DNA of 64,000 nt from Acidithiobacillus sp. YTS05 (GCF_024396695.1 NZ_CP094359.1:2472001-2536000), one strand, 5' to 3'. Positions 17,854-28,161 are shown, counted from the stretch's first letter. The notes: generated by a model from the sequence alone, not told the origin. Made by a program: numbers and translations.

Positions 17854-18627
17854 GTGAAAATTGCCAGCTGGAACGTCAACTCCCTGAAGGTACGCCTGCC
17901 GCAGGTGCTCGACTGGCTACAGGCGGAAGAAGCAGACGTACTTTGCCTGCAGGAAACCAAACTCACCGATGAACGGTTTCCCGTGCTAGCGCTGCAGGAG
18001 ATCGGCTATCAGAGCCTGTACCACGGACAAAGCACCTACAATGGCGTCGCCATCCTCAGTCGTTTGCCGCTGCAGGATCCGCGTTGCGATTGGCCGGATG
18101 GCAGTGACGGCCAGGCACGCATCTGTGCTGCCAGCATCGGCGATTTGCGCATCATCGATGTCTACGTGCCCAATGGCCAGGCCGTCGACAGCGACAAATA
18201 TCGCTACAAACTCGCCTGGCTCGCGCGCCTGGAAGGGCTGCTGCGCGAGGAGTTGCAGCAATCGCCCAATCTGCTGCTGCTCGGTGACTTCAACATCGCC
18301 CCCACTGACCTGGACGTCCACGATCCCGTTGCCTGGGGCGAGGACATCCTCTGCTCGCCGGCCGAACGCACCGCCCTGCAGCGACTTTTCGATCTGGGAC
18401 TCATCGACCTCTTTCGCCACCAGCATCCAGAAACGCGCGCCTGGAGCTGGTGGGATTATCGCGCTGCCGGCTTTCGCCGTGACATTGGTCTACGCATCGA
18501 TCTGCTCCTGGGCAGCAAAACCCTCTTACCCCGTCTGCAGGAAGTGCACATCGACCGCGCCGCGCGGGCGGCAGAACGCCCCTCGGACCATGCCCCGGTC
18601 TGCCTCACTCTGAAGGAATCCGTATGA
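17854..18627 (+). CDS. xthA: Exodeoxyribonuclease III, XthA type
   Basis: Second exonuclease-endonuclease-phosphatase enzyme (257 residues), closer to E. coli XthA. It has KIASWNVNSLKVRLPQVLDWL, LCLQETKL, VYVPNGQAVDSDKY, LLGDFNIAPTDLDVHDP and PSDHAPVCLTL. The start GTG 17854 is chosen because the conserved sequence begins there; no strong ribosome-binding site is seen. It overlaps hemH by 4 bp. With the ExoA-type enzyme 2 kb away it gives two AP-endonuclease subfamilies in one neighbourhood. Confidence 0.9.
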   Translation: MKIASWNVNSLKVRLPQVLDWLQAEEADVLCLQETKLTDERFPVLALQEIGYQSLYHGQSTYNGVAILSRLPLQDPRCDWPDGSDGQARICAASIGDLRIIDVYVPNGQAVDSDKYRYKLAWLARLEGLLREELQQSPNLLLLGDFNIAPTDLDVHDPVAWGEDILCSPAERTALQRLFDLGLIDLFRHQHPETRAWSWWDYRAAGFRRDIGLRIDLLLGSKTLLPRLQEVHIDRAARAAERPSDHAPVCLTLKESV

Positions 18628-19673
18628 TTGGTATTCTCTTGGTCAATCTGGGTACCCCTGAGGCGCCCACTACCCCGGCCGTACGACGCTACCTCCGCGA
18701 GTTTCTCAGCGACCCCCGGGTGGTGGAGATCCCGCGCATCCTCTGGTGGCCCATCCTCAACGGCCCCATCCTGTTGACGCGACCGGCCCGCTCGGCGCGC
18801 GCCTACCGCAGTATCTGGCTGGATGAAGGTTCGCCACTGCTCGTGCATAGCCAGAATCTGGCCGCGGGCTTGCAGCAACAATATGATTCCCGCCAGCCGG
18901 GCACTGTCCTGGTGCGTCTGGCCATGCGCTATGGGCAACCTTCCGTGGCCACGGGACTGCGTGCCCTGCGCGATGCCGGCTGCGAAAAGATCGTCGTGGT
19001 GCCGCTGTACCCACAGTATTCCGCCACCACCACGGCAGCGATCTTCGATGCCGTAAGCGCCGAACTGCGCAACTGGCGCAATCTTCCCGAACTGGTCTTT
19101 CTGCGCGACTGGCACCAGCATCCCCGCTATATCGATGCCCTTGCCCGCTCAGTGCGCGCGCACTGGGAACAGAACGGCCGTCCAGATCGTCTGCTGCTGT
19201 CCTTCCATGGCCTGCCGGCGCGTAATGTCGCCCTCGGCGACCCCTATCGCGCGGAATGCGAAAGGACCACGGAACTGCTGATTAACGCCTTGGGACTGCA
19301 ACCAGAGCAATGGATACAGACCTTTCAAAGCCGTTTTGGTCCGGCGCGCTGGCTCGAACCCTACACCTCGGTCACGCTGCAGGAACTGGGCAAGGCCGGC
19401 GTCGGCCGGGTGGACTGCCTCTGCCCCGGATTTGTGACCGACTGCCTGGAAACGCTGGAAGAGATCGCCATCGGCGGCAAGGAGATCTTTCTCCATGCGG
19501 GGGGCGAACAACTGCATTATATCTCCTGTCTCAATGCCGATACTGCGTGGATCGCGGATTTTCGCGCCATCCTCGATGAACGTATTCCCTGGGATGACAA
19601 GCTTTTGCGCAGCCCAGCGGCAACGGCTACACTGCCGTTGGAAAATCCACCCACGAAGGAAGCTGCGCCATGA
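18624..19673 (+). CDS. hemH: Ferrochelatase
   Basis: Inserts ferrous iron into protoporphyrin IX, the last step of protohaem synthesis. The 349 residues include the N-terminal LVNLGTPEAPTTPAVRRYL and the LLSFHGLPARNV segment bearing the catalytic histidine. The C-terminal CLCPGFVTDCLETLEEI is also present, with cysteine residues as in some iron-sulfur-type or regulatory variants. Start ATG overlaps the xthA stop (ATGA), and the stop overlaps slyD the same way. Confidence 0.95.
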   Translation: MIGILLVNLGTPEAPTTPAVRRYLREFLSDPRVVEIPRILWWPILNGPILLTRPARSARAYRSIWLDEGSPLLVHSQNLAAGLQQQYDSRQPGTVLVRLAMRYGQPSVATGLRALRDAGCEKIVVVPLYPQYSATTTAAIFDAVSAELRNWRNLPELVFLRDWHQHPRYIDALARSVRAHWEQNGRPDRLLLSFHGLPARNVALGDPYRAECERTTELLINALGLQPEQWIQTFQSRFGPARWLEPYTSVTLQELGKAGVGRVDCLCPGFVTDCLETLEEIAIGGKEIFLHAGGEQLHYISCLNADTAWIADFRAILDERIPWDDKLLRSPAATATLPLENPPTKEAAP

Positions 19674-20155
19674 AGATCGCCAAGGACTGCGTTGTCACCC
19701 TGGACTACACCCTGACCGACGAGGACGGTGAAATCCTCGATAGCTCCGAAGGCGACGAGCCTTTGGTCTACCTGCATGGCCATGGCGACATCGTGCCGGG
19801 GCTGGAACGCGCCCTCAATGGTCATCAGGTTGGCGATCAGGTCGAGGCGGACGTGAGCCCGGAAGATGGCTACGGCGATTGGGACGAAGACCTGGTCGAC
19901 GTCGTGGGCAAGGAAGATTTTGACGATCCCGAAGAACTCGAGGTCGGCGCGCAGTTCGAGGTCGACACCGACGAGGGCGTACGGATCGCCACAGTGATCG
20001 AGATGGAGGGGGAAGACATCACCGTAGACCTCAATCATCCCCTGGCCGGCATGAACCTGCATTTTGCCGTCAAGGTGCTCGATGTACGCGCCGCCAGCGC
20101 CGAGGAGCTCGCGCACGGCCACGTGCATGGTCCGCACGGACACGAGCACGACTGA
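19670..20155 (+). CDS. slyD: FKBP-type peptidyl-prolyl isomerase SlyD
   Basis: Cytosolic prolyl isomerase/chaperone of 161 residues. The FKBP core (VTLDYTLTDEDGEILDSS, HGHGDIVPGLERALNG) is interrupted by the IF chaperone domain (about 70-125) and closes with NHPLAGMNLHFAVKVLDV. The C-terminal tail is histidine-rich (HGHVHGPHGHEHD), suited to nickel or zinc binding as in SlyD proteins that feed hydrogenase or urease maturation. Overlaps hemH by 4 bp. Confidence 0.92.
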   Translation: MKIAKDCVVTLDYTLTDEDGEILDSSEGDEPLVYLHGHGDIVPGLERALNGHQVGDQVEADVSPEDGYGDWDEDLVDVVGKEDFDDPEELEVGAQFEVDTDEGVRIATVIEMEGEDITVDLNHPLAGMNLHFAVKVLDVRAASAEELAHGHVHGPHGHEHD

Positions 20156-20168
20156 TCAGGGAGCGCTC

Positions 20169-21305
20169 TTGCGGATCCTGGGGATGATGTCCGGCACCAG
20201 TGCCGATGGCATCGACGCCGCTCTCCTGGAATTTTCGGCCCTGAGTGCGGGGGAGTTCCGCGGTCATTGGCACTCCCCCTATCCGCCAGCATTGCAGGAG
20301 CGCCTGTTTCGCCTGCAGGAGGGTGACGCCGCGCGCCCGCTCCTAGCCATTGATCGGGAGATTGGGCGATTGCATGGCGAATTTGCGCAGCAAATTCTTG
20401 CCTCTGGGGTGCAATTCGATCTGCTTGCCCTGCATGGGCAAACCGTCGCCCACCAGCCCGATGGACCCGACGGCTACACCTGGCAGATCGGCTCTGCCTA
20501 TGAGCTCGCACAGGCAACCGGCTGCAGCGTGGCCCATGACTTTCGCCGTGCCGACCTCGCAGCCGGTGGACAGGGCGCGCCCCTGGTACCCCCCTTTCAT
20601 GGCGCGCTGCTCGCCACGGAGCGGCCCCTGCTGGTCCTGAATCTCGGAGGCATGGCCAACCTGACCTGGATTCCTGCACGGGGCAGTGAAGGGAGGATCC
20701 GCGCCTTCGATACTGGTCCCGGCAATGTCCTGATCGATGCCGCAGTGCAACTCCTGAGCGACGGAAAACTGCGCTATGACGCCGACGGCGCCTGGGCGGC
20801 ACAGGGTCGAGTGCAGGAGAACATGCTACGGGAGTGGCTTGCCCTCGACTACTTTCAACGGCCACCACCCAAGAGCACCGGACGGGAGCTCTTCAATGCC
20901 CGCTGGATAGAGGCACAATGGTCGGTTTGGCAAAGCGGGAAAGCGGACTTTCTCGCGAGCCTCTGCGCCTTGACCGCCCGCAGCATCGCCCAGGCGGCGC
21001 AGCGCTGGCTGCCGTCGGCGGCACGGATGCTGGTTTTTGGCGGTGGCGCCTGCAACCGTACCCTGCTTGCGAACTTGCAGACCGCGCTGCCGGATGTGGC
21101 GGTGGAAATGGGTGAACAGGCGAGTGGAATCCCCAGTGCTGCCATGGAAGCCCTGGCCTTCGCCTGGCTGGGCGGACAGTGTCTGCTCGGCCGTCCGATT
21201 GATCTGCACGGGGTTACCGGGCAACGGGAGGCGGTCGTTCTCGGTAGCTTGTATCCAGGGAGAAACTGGTCCCAGGTTCTGCACTTGCGGGAGCAACTAT
21301 GCTGA
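20169..21305 (+). CDS. anmK: Anhydro-N-acetylmuramic acid kinase
   Basis: Phosphorylates and opens 1,6-anhydro-MurNAc released by lytic transglycosylases, recycling cell-wall sugar. Motifs are LGMMSGTSADGIDAAL at the N-terminus, LNLGGMANLTWI, DTGPGNVLID, STGRELFN and the C-terminal FGGGACNRTLL. Start TTG 20169 follows an AGGGAG site and yields the family N-terminus (378 residues). The frame also opens upstream inside slyD. It overlaps aroE by 7 bp. Confidence 0.92.
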   Translation: MRILGMMSGTSADGIDAALLEFSALSAGEFRGHWHSPYPPALQERLFRLQEGDAARPLLAIDREIGRLHGEFAQQILASGVQFDLLALHGQTVAHQPDGPDGYTWQIGSAYELAQATGCSVAHDFRRADLAAGGQGAPLVPPFHGALLATERPLLVLNLGGMANLTWIPARGSEGRIRAFDTGPGNVLIDAAVQLLSDGKLRYDADGAWAAQGRVQENMLREWLALDYFQRPPPKSTGRELFNARWIEAQWSVWQSGKADFLASLCALTARSIAQAAQRWLPSAARMLVFGGGACNRTLLANLQTALPDVAVEMGEQASGIPSAAMEALAFAWLGGQCLLGRPIDLHGVTGQREAVVLGSLYPGRNWSQVLHLREQLC

Positions 21306-22153
21306 CGCCCAGTGGTGGAGCCATGGTCTGCGGCATTATTGGCGATCCCGTGCAGCACAGTCTGTCCCCCTGGATGCAGCGGCAGTTTGCCGAACAACTG
21401 GGATTGGATTTTCTGTACGCGCCTTTTCCCGTCGCTACAGAGCATCTGCCCACTGCCCTTCGCGGGCTACAGGCGCTCGGAGTGCGCGGCATCAATGTCA
21501 CTATTCCGCACAAAGAGGCGCTGCTGCCATTCGTCGATGAGCTCTCGCCGCGGGCTGCTGCCATCGGTGCCGTCAACACCCTGCTCTTCGAGCACGGGCG
21601 CATTCTCGGCGAAAACACCGATGTCACCGGTTTTGCCCGCTCCCTGCGCCGCCATGCCGGCACGATCAGCGGCCCCAGCCTGGTGATTGGGGCGGGCGGG
21701 GCGGCGCGGGCCATTCTCCACGCCCTGGCGGGGGAAGGCGCCACTCCCATCTACCTGGCCAACCGCACTCTGGCCCGCGCCGAGGCCCTGGCAACCGAGT
21801 TTCCGACCCTACCCATCCGTCCGCTGGCTCTTTCCCGCACGGCCATCCAACCACACTTGCGCAGCATCCAACTACTGGTGAATACCAGTAGTCGGGGTCT
21901 GCGTGGCGAAGGTCACCCGGAAATCGATCTGCAGCAGATGCCTGCATCCGGCATTGTTTGTGATATCGTCTATAAACCCTTGCAGACCCCCTTGCTGGTG
22001 GCGGCCAAGGTTCATGGGCTGCGTTGTGTGGACGGCCTGGGCATGCTGGTGGAGCAGGGGGCGGAAAGTTTTCGTATCTGGACCGGTCAGTTGCCAAACG
22101 CCGGAGCTGTGGAGGAAATCCTGCGGACATGGCTGCAAACCCCGAAGCGATAA
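21299..22153 (+). CDS. aroE: Shikimate dehydrogenase
   Basis: NADPH-dependent reduction of 3-dehydroshikimate in aromatic amino-acid synthesis (284 residues). Substrate-binding QHSLSPWM, catalytic Lys72 in NVTIPHKEAL, GAVNTL, ENTDVTGF and the Rossmann VIGAGGAARAILHAL are all present. An inner ATG at 21323 is a possible alternative start. It overlaps pilB by 25 bp, so the pilus genes probably share its transcript. Confidence 0.94.
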   Translation: MLTPSGGAMVCGIIGDPVQHSLSPWMQRQFAEQLGLDFLYAPFPVATEHLPTALRGLQALGVRGINVTIPHKEALLPFVDELSPRAAAIGAVNTLLFEHGRILGENTDVTGFARSLRRHAGTISGPSLVIGAGGAARAILHALAGEGATPIYLANRTLARAEALATEFPTLPIRPLALSRTAIQPHLRSIQLLVNTSSRGLRGEGHPEIDLQQMPASGIVCDIVYKPLQTPLLVAAKVHGLRCVDGLGMLVEQGAESFRIWTGQLPNAGAVEEILRTWLQTPKR

Positions 22154-23829
22154 CCTTGACCCCCCTTTTGCGTGGACTGGTGGGGGCAGGCCTGGCGGAT
22201 GAGAGCGCTCTCCGTGCCCTGCTGAACGATCCCGCGCGCGGCAAGCAGCCGTTGCTTCCTTTTCTGGTCGAAAAGAAAGCTATCTCGGCAAGCGCCTTGG
22301 TGGAATATCTCGCCGAACGCTACAAGATGCCGATGCTCGATCTGGCGGCCATACAACTGGACGAAACCGTCATTCATCGCATCGACCGCGCGCTTCTGGA
22401 GCGCCATCAGGTCCTTCCCATTTCTCTGCATCGCGATACGCTGTATCTGGCGATGGCCGACCCCACCGATGTCAAGGCGACCGAAGACATCCGCTTCAAC
22501 GCTGGCGGCCTGCAGATCAATCCCATCCTGGTCGAGGCCGACAAGCTGGCCAAGGCGGTTGCGGAATTCTCCGGCGGATTCAAGAATCAGCTGGAAGAAT
22601 TCTTCGCCCCCGATGACGCTCAGCAAGAGCAGGATGAATTTGATCTGGCCGGCGATGCCCGCGGAGAGGATGCCCCCGTTGTGCGCTTTGTCCAGCAGCT
22701 CCTCCTCGATGCAATCCAAAAGGGCGTATCGGATATTCACATCGAGCCCTACGAACGGGATATTCGTGTGCGCTATCGCCTCGATGGCGTGCTGCAGGAC
22801 ATGCTCCACCCCCCGATCGGCCTGCGCGATGGCATCACCTCTCGCTTGAAGATCCTTTGTCGTCTCGACATTTCCGAGCGGCGCCTGCCCCAGGACGGAC
22901 GCCTGCGGGTTCGCGTTCCCCCGGCAAGAATCATCGATTTCCGCGTCTCTTTCCTGCCGACCAATTTCGGCGAGACCATTGTCCTGCGTCTGCTCGATCC
23001 GGCCAGCTCCAAGGTGCCCATCGAAGCGCTGGGTTTCCTGCCGCAACAATTGCGTGCCTTCGACGATGCCATCCACCGGCCCTACGGGATGATCCTCGTT
23101 ACCGGTCCGACCGGATCCGGCAAAACCACGACCCTGTACACTGCGCTCAACATTCTCAACACCGGCGATGTCAACATCAGCACGGCGGAGGACCCGGTAG
23201 AAATCCCCGTCTACGGCATCAACCAGGTGAACATCAACGAACGCATCGGGCTCAACTTTGCCGCGGCGCTGCGCTCGTTTCTGCGTCAGGACCCCGATGT
23301 GATCATGGTCGGTGAAGTCCGCGATCTGGAAACCGCCGAGACTGCGGTAAAGGCGGCCCAGACCGGACACCTGGTGCTCGCCACCCTGCACACCAATGAC
23401 GCGCCGCAAAGCCTCACCCGACTGGAAAACATGGGGATTCCGACCTACAACATCGCTGGCAGCGTGCATCTGGTCATGGCACAGCGCCTGGTGCGGAAGC
23501 TTTGTGTCGCCTGTAAAAAGCCCGAAAAAGTCCCGGAGGCCGCGCTGTTGGAAGCCGGCTTCACCGCCGAGGATCTCCCCGGTCTGCAACCCATGGGGCC
23601 GGTCGGCTGCGAGCAGTGCAACGGCGGCTATCGCGGCCGTATGGGCCTGTATCAGGTCATGCCTATCAGCGAGGCCATGCGCGAGGTCATTCTGCGAGGG
23701 GGATCGGCAATGGACCTGTCCCGCCAGGCCGCGGCGGAAGGCATTCTCAGCATGCGCCAATCCGGACTATTGCGGGTCAAAGAAGGCATAACCAGTCTTG
23801 AAGAAGTCCTTCGCGTCACCAACCTCTGA
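22129..23829 (+). CDS. pilB: Type IV pilus assembly ATPase PilB
   Basis: Hexameric ATPase that powers pilus extension, 566 residues. An N-terminal MshEN-like domain (to about residue 150) precedes the secretion ATPase core. That core has Walker A GPTGSGKTTTLYT, Asp box and Walker B-like LRQDPDVIMVGEVRD, His box TLHTNDA and a tetracysteine zinc motif (CVACKK and CEQCNGGY). ATG 22129 has a GGAGG site inside aroE. The usual next gene, pilC, is missing; a two-component pair follows instead. Confidence 0.93.
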   Translation: MAANPEAITLTPLLRGLVGAGLADESALRALLNDPARGKQPLLPFLVEKKAISASALVEYLAERYKMPMLDLAAIQLDETVIHRIDRALLERHQVLPISLHRDTLYLAMADPTDVKATEDIRFNAGGLQINPILVEADKLAKAVAEFSGGFKNQLEEFFAPDDAQQEQDEFDLAGDARGEDAPVVRFVQQLLLDAIQKGVSDIHIEPYERDIRVRYRLDGVLQDMLHPPIGLRDGITSRLKILCRLDISERRLPQDGRLRVRVPPARIIDFRVSFLPTNFGETIVLRLLDPASSKVPIEALGFLPQQLRAFDDAIHRPYGMILVTGPTGSGKTTTLYTALNILNTGDVNISTAEDPVEIPVYGINQVNINERIGLNFAAALRSFLRQDPDVIMVGEVRDLETAETAVKAAQTGHLVLATLHTNDAPQSLTRLENMGIPTYNIAGSVHLVMAQRLVRKLCVACKKPEKVPEAALLEAGFTAEDLPGLQPMGPVGCEQCNGGYRGRMGLYQVMPISEAMREVILRGGSAMDLSRQAAAEGILSMRQSGLLRVKEGITSLEEVLRVTNL

Positions 23830-23836
23830 CGGTACC

Positions 23837-25420
23837 ATGCAAGCTGACAACCAGCATCGCCTCACGATGGGGGTTTGGGGCCTCGCCCTTTCGCGCCTTC
23901 TGGTAAGTACCGCTCTCGTCCTGATCAGTACGCTATCCAGCAAGACCCTGATCCTCGAGCCTGCCGGGCCAAGCGCTGCGGTTCGCGATACCAGCGTCAT
24001 CGCCCTCCTCTGGAGTCTGGGTATTCTCTTCACATTGCAGTTGTGGCCAGGTTTCTGGCAGGAAAGAAAGAAGCTTTTTATCAGCAGCATCGATATGGCG
24101 TTGGTTCTGACCCTTTTTGCCCTCACTGGCGGGTTATCCGGAACCCTCGTTATACTTCCTCTGTTGCTGCTCATTGCCAATGCCTATCAGTTGCGCGGCA
24201 AAGCGGCCCTCGCCTTTGTCTGGATCCTGATCCTGTTCATTTTTTTGCTCAGCGGCTGGCAGGAGATTGAATGGTTTTCTAGCCGCACGCTGATGTATCT
24301 GGTTGCTCTGCTCACCGTTGCCTTTCTTGCCGACAACCTCGTGCGTAATCGCGAGCGTGCGGCCATCTGGAATGCCGCCAGAGAACAGGAAATTCTCGAT
24401 TTAAACGCTCTGAATCAAGAAATCATTCAACAAAGTGATGTCGGGATTCTGGTCCTCGACCGGCAGCATCGCACGTTATTCAGCAATCCCGTTGCCCGCG
24501 CCATGATCAACCTGCCGCAGGATTCTGGATTCCCGGAAGCGCTCGATCTGTTGCGCCCGGAGCTGGCAGACTTCCTCTACGCCAAAGCGCCGCAGAGCGA
24601 GAAGGAACTGGTTCTTTCCGCAGCGGATGGCGGCAAACGGAGTTTTTGGGTGCAGAGTATTCCACTTCCGAATACCCCATATACGATCCTAACATTACGC
24701 GATGCAACGATTCTTTGGGAACGACAACGGGAAATACAGATGGCGGCACTGGGGCGGCTCGCGGCGAACATTGCGCATGAGATTCGCAATCCGCTCAGCG
24801 CCATTCGCCATGCCGCACAACTGTTGGGGGAACGGGCACTGAAGGAGAGTGAAAGCCGCCTGCTGAGCATCATCGATCGTGAGTCGCAGCGTCTGAACCG
24901 CATCGTCGACTCCGTGCTGGAAATGGCGCGCCCGCGGGCGGCCCACCCGGAACCCATTGCTCTCAGCGCCTGGTTGCCGGTAGTCCTGAATCAACTACGC
25001 GAGGATCCGTTGCTAAGAGATCTTCAGGTGAAACTCGATATCCCCAATAGTCTTCCCCTGGCCAGCTGTGATTCAGAGCAACTTCAGCAAATTTTCGCCA
25101 ATTTGCTGGTGAATGCGGCGCGCTACGGGCAAGGCGAAAACCATATCCGGCAAGTGGATATTTCGGTTGCGGCTTTCCGTGACCCGGAAGAACTGGAAAT
25201 CCGCGTGCGCGATCACGGCCCGGGTATTCCCGAAGAAAACCTGGAGCGTATTTTTGAACCCTTTTTCACGACGGAATCCCAAGGCACAGGACTGGGCCTG
25301 CCTTTGGTGCGCGAATTGCTCCGTGCCAACCACGGGGATATTGGCGTCCAGAATCATCGTAACGGTGGTGCGGAATTCTGGTTCCGGCTGCGGGAGTGGA
25401 ATCTGGGTACACCGTTATGA
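23837..25420 (+). CDS. pilS: Sensor histidine kinase PilS
   Basis: Membrane sensor kinase (527 residues) with about six N-terminal helices up to residue 165, a PAS-like segment (190-300), and a HisKA domain with His314 in NIAHEIRNPLSAI. The HATPase domain shows its N-box (FANLLVNAARYG), DHGPGIPEEN and GTGLGLPLV. It would phosphorylate PilR to drive pilin transcription with sigma-54. Start ATG 23837 is 7 bp after pilB. The stop overlaps the pilR start (ATGA). Confidence 0.92.
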   Translation: MQADNQHRLTMGVWGLALSRLLVSTALVLISTLSSKTLILEPAGPSAAVRDTSVIALLWSLGILFTLQLWPGFWQERKKLFISSIDMALVLTLFALTGGLSGTLVILPLLLLIANAYQLRGKAALAFVWILILFIFLLSGWQEIEWFSSRTLMYLVALLTVAFLADNLVRNRERAAIWNAAREQEILDLNALNQEIIQQSDVGILVLDRQHRTLFSNPVARAMINLPQDSGFPEALDLLRPELADFLYAKAPQSEKELVLSAADGGKRSFWVQSIPLPNTPYTILTLRDATILWERQREIQMAALGRLAANIAHEIRNPLSAIRHAAQLLGERALKESESRLLSIIDRESQRLNRIVDSVLEMARPRAAHPEPIALSAWLPVVLNQLREDPLLRDLQVKLDIPNSLPLASCDSEQLQQIFANLLVNAARYGQGENHIRQVDISVAAFRDPEELEIRVRDHGPGIPEENLERIFEPFFTTESQGTGLGLPLVRELLRANHGDIGVQNHRNGGAEFWFRLREWNLGTPL

Positions 25421-26781
25421 ATGAGAAGGCCGCTTCCTGGGCGCTAGTCCTGGATGATGAACAGACGATTACAGAACTACTCGATATCACCCTCGCGGAG
25501 ATGGGCTTTTCCGTGCAGGTTGCGCACGATCTGCGCGGCGCACGCGAGGCCCTCGAACTGCATAGCTACGCGTTGTGCCTGACTGACCTGCGTTTACCGG
25601 ACGGCAGTGGGCTGGACTTCGTCCGGCATATTCACCGCCATGCACCGCAAGTTCCCGTTGCCGTCATCACCGCCTATTCCTCCACGGAGGGTGCGGTGGA
25701 AGCCATGCAGGCCGGCGCCTTCGACTTCATGACCAAGCCTATCGACCTCAAACGTCTGCGCCGCCTGGTCGAACAGGCACGGGCGCTGGCCGTGCTGACG
25801 CCCGACGGAGCCAACAACGGGATCGAACGCCTGGTAGGCGACAGCGAAGCGATGCGCGCCTTGCGCCAGCAGATCCAACTCTTGGCCCGCAGTAATGCAC
25901 CGGTCTTCCTGACGGGCGAATCAGGTACTGGCAAAGAGCTCAGTGCGCGCGCCATACACGACGCGGGGCCACGCCGCGACAAACCCTTTATTGCGGTGAA
26001 CTGCGCGGCCATTCCGGAAGGACTGCTGGAAAGCGAGTTGTTCGGCAGCGAGAAGGGGGCATTCACCGGCGCCAACCAGAAGCGCGAAGGCCTCTTTCTT
26101 GCCGCCGATAGCGGCACCCTGTTTCTCGACGAAATCGGTGACGTCCCTATGGCGATGCAGGTGAAGCTGTTACGCGCCCTGCAGGAGCGCAGTATTCGAC
26201 CGATCGGTGCGAGCAGCGAAGTTCCTGTCGATATCCGTCTGATCACCGCCACCCATCGGAATCTGCAAGAGATGGTCCATGCTGGCACCTTCCGCGCGGA
26301 CCTCTACTACCGCATTCATGTGGTACCCCTGCAGATTCCCCCTCTACGGCAGCGCCAGGGAGATATTCCTCTGCTTGTCGCTGCCCTCTTGCGCAAAATC
26401 GCCCAACGCCAGGGGAAGGCCCCACCGAGTATGGAAGCAGGTGCTCTCCACTGGCTTGCGCAACAACCCTTTCCCGGGAATGTACGGGAGCTGGAAAACC
26501 TCCTGGAACGCGCCTTCGCCCTCCATGCAGGGGCGGAGATTACGCTGCAGGATCTGAGCGCGGAGGGCACGATCCGTCCCGCGCAGATGCCCAGCATGGC
26601 GCGTCTTTCCCCCCTGGCAGAGCGACTGCAGAGCGCCGAGCAGGAATTTCTGCGCGCGCAGCTCGCGGCTGCCCGGAACGATGTGACGATCTGCGCCCAA
26701 AACCTGGGCATCGGCCAACGCTCGCTGGCCCTGCGTCTGCAACTCTGCGAAAAGAGAGGCCCACATGCCGACAATACTTGA
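25417..26781 (+). CDS. pilR: Sigma-54-dependent response regulator PilR
   Basis: NtrC-type activator of 454 residues. The receiver domain has phospho-acceptor Asp57 (LTDLRLP) and Lys107. The AAA+ domain carries Walker A GESGTGKE, the sigma-54-contacting GAFTGA loop and Walker B LFLDEIGD. The short C-terminal Fis-type helix-turn-helix ends [23 protein letters not shown]. Paired with pilS. Its pilin target promoter is not in the window. Its 3' end overlaps pilD by 17 bp. Confidence 0.93.
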   Translation: MNEKAASWALVLDDEQTITELLDITLAEMGFSVQVAHDLRGAREALELHSYALCLTDLRLPDGSGLDFVRHIHRHAPQVPVAVITAYSSTEGAVEAMQAGAFDFMTKPIDLKRLRRLVEQARALAVLTPDGANNGIERLVGDSEAMRALRQQIQLLARSNAPVFLTGESGTGKELSARAIHDAGPRRDKPFIAVNCAAIPEGLLESELFGSEKGAFTGANQKREGLFLAADSGTLFLDEIGDVPMAMQVKLLRALQERSIRPIGASSEVPVDIRLITATHRNLQEMVHAGTFRADLYYRIHVVPLQIPPLRQRQGDIPLLVAALLRKIAQRQGKAPPSMEAGALHWLAQQPFPGNVRELENLLERAFALHAGAEITLQDLSAEGTIRPAQMPSMARLSPLAERLQSAEQEFLRAQLAAARNDVTICAQNLGIGQRSLALRLQLCEKRGPHADNT

Positions 26782-27568
26782 GCCTCTGGCCTGGACACTC
26801 GTCGCCATCATCGGCCTTCTGGTCGGCAGTTTTCTGAACGTGGTCATCCATCGCCTGCCGCGGCAGGAGTCGATCGCATTCCCCGGCTCCCATTGCCCGA
26901 GCTGTGGGCATGCGTTGCGTCCCTGGGACAATATCCCCCTGCTCAGCTGGCTGCTCCTGCGTGGTCATTGTCGCTACTGTCAGGCCCGCATCTCCTGGCG
27001 CTATCCCCTGGTCGAGCTTGCTGCCGCGTTGCTGGCGCTCCTCGCCGCAGCGGTCCTCGGCTGGCGTGGACAACTCCTGCCCGCACTGATTCTGCTCTGG
27101 GCCTTGCTCGCCCTGACGCTCATCGACCTCGAGACCCACCTTCTCCCTGATCGCATCACCAAACCGGGCATGCTCCTCGGCCTGCTCGTCAACGCCACGG
27201 CCTTTTTCAGTCCGGATTTCGCACTGACCCGCCCCCTCGACGCCCTCCTCGGCCTACTGCTTGGCTACGGACTGCTGCGCGGTCTGGCAGAAATCTATCT
27301 GCGTCTGAGCGGACGGGAGGGCATGGGGCATGGCGATTTCAAGCTGCTGGGCATGATTGGCGCCTGGCTGGGCTGGCAGGATATGTTTCTGGCGCTGTTC
27401 ATCGCCGCCCTGAGCGGGGGACTGGTGGCGATCGTCTTCCTTGGCATCGGCAAGGGCCGCGATTACGCCATTCCCTTTGGTCCCTACCTCGCTCTGGGTG
27501 GAGCGATCCTGCTGCTCTGGCCGCAAGCCGTGATCGAGCAATTCCTGCATCTGGCCGCTCCGGGATGA
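26765..27568 (+). CDS. pilD: Prepilin peptidase / N-methyltransferase PilD
   Basis: Bifunctional inner-membrane aspartyl protease that cleaves prepilin leader peptides and methylates the new N-terminus. The N-terminal cytosolic loop has the paired zinc cysteines CPSC and CRYC. Catalytic aspartates lie in [11 protein letters not shown] and [18 protein letters not shown]. About eight hydrophobic helices, 267 residues. It overlaps pilR and coaE, keeping the common pilD-coaE order. Confidence 0.95.
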   Translation: MPTILEPLAWTLVAIIGLLVGSFLNVVIHRLPRQESIAFPGSHCPSCGHALRPWDNIPLLSWLLLRGHCRYCQARISWRYPLVELAAALLALLAAAVLGWRGQLLPALILLWALLALTLIDLETHLLPDRITKPGMLLGLLVNATAFFSPDFALTRPLDALLGLLLGYGLLRGLAEIYLRLSGREGMGHGDFKLLGMIGAWLGWQDMFLALFIAALSGGLVAIVFLGIGKGRDYAIPFGPYLALGGAILLLWPQAVIEQFLHLAAPG

Positions 27569-28161
27569 GCCGTCGTATCGGCGTGACGGGCGGTATTGCC
27601 TGCGGTAAGAGCCTCGCTGCGGATTTTCTCCAGTTGCTGGGGGCGAAAATTCTGGATGCTGATTTGTTTGCGCGCGAGCTGGTGGCTCCTGGTCATCCCA
27701 ATCTCGAACGGATTGCCAAGCATTTTGGTGCGCGCATCCTGCATGCGGATGGCAGTCTGGATCGCGCGCAGCTGCGTCAAATCATTTTCTCCGACATCCA
27801 AGCCAAACAGTGGCTCGAAGAACTATTACACCCGAAAATCCGGGAACGCTTTCTGGCGGAAAGCACCGCGATTGGCAACCAGGACCCCGCGGCGACCATT
27901 CTCTGGGTCGTACCCCTCTTGGTGGAGAACCGTTACGCAGAGCTTCTAGACGGAGTGTTGCTGATCGATTGCCCCGTCTCGCTGCAGATCGAACGCTTGG
28001 CGCAGCGGGGTTGGGATCTGAAGACGGCGCAGGCCGCGATCGCGCAACAGATCCATCCCGAAGAACGCCGTCTGGTTGCTACCTGGATCCTTCCCAACGG
28101 GAAATCACCAGCCGATTTACAACTCGATTTGCAACGCTGGTGGCAAGCCCTGCACCCATAA
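27565..28161 (+). CDS. coaE: Dephospho-CoA kinase
   Basis: Final step of coenzyme A synthesis: phosphorylation of dephospho-CoA at the 3' hydroxyl. The P-loop is [11 protein letters not shown], followed by the [10 protein letters not shown] substrate segment and the [19 protein letters not shown] motif. The length, 198 residues, is normal. ATG overlaps the pilD stop (ATGA). The pilD-coaE-zapD order is widely conserved in proteobacteria. Confidence 0.94.
   Translation: MSRRIGVTGGIACGKSLAADFLQLLGAKILDADLFARELVAPGHPNLERIAKHFGARILHADGSLDRAQLRQIIFSDIQAKQWLEELLHPKIRERFLAESTAIGNQDPAATILWVVPLLVENRYAELLDGVLLIDCPVSLQIERLAQRGWDLKTAQAAIAQQIHPEERRLVATWILPNGKSPADLQLDLQRWWQALHP

Noticed and set aside
22087..23760. 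A 557-residue minus-strand open frame
   Set aside because: Exact antisense of pilB with no recognisable domain.
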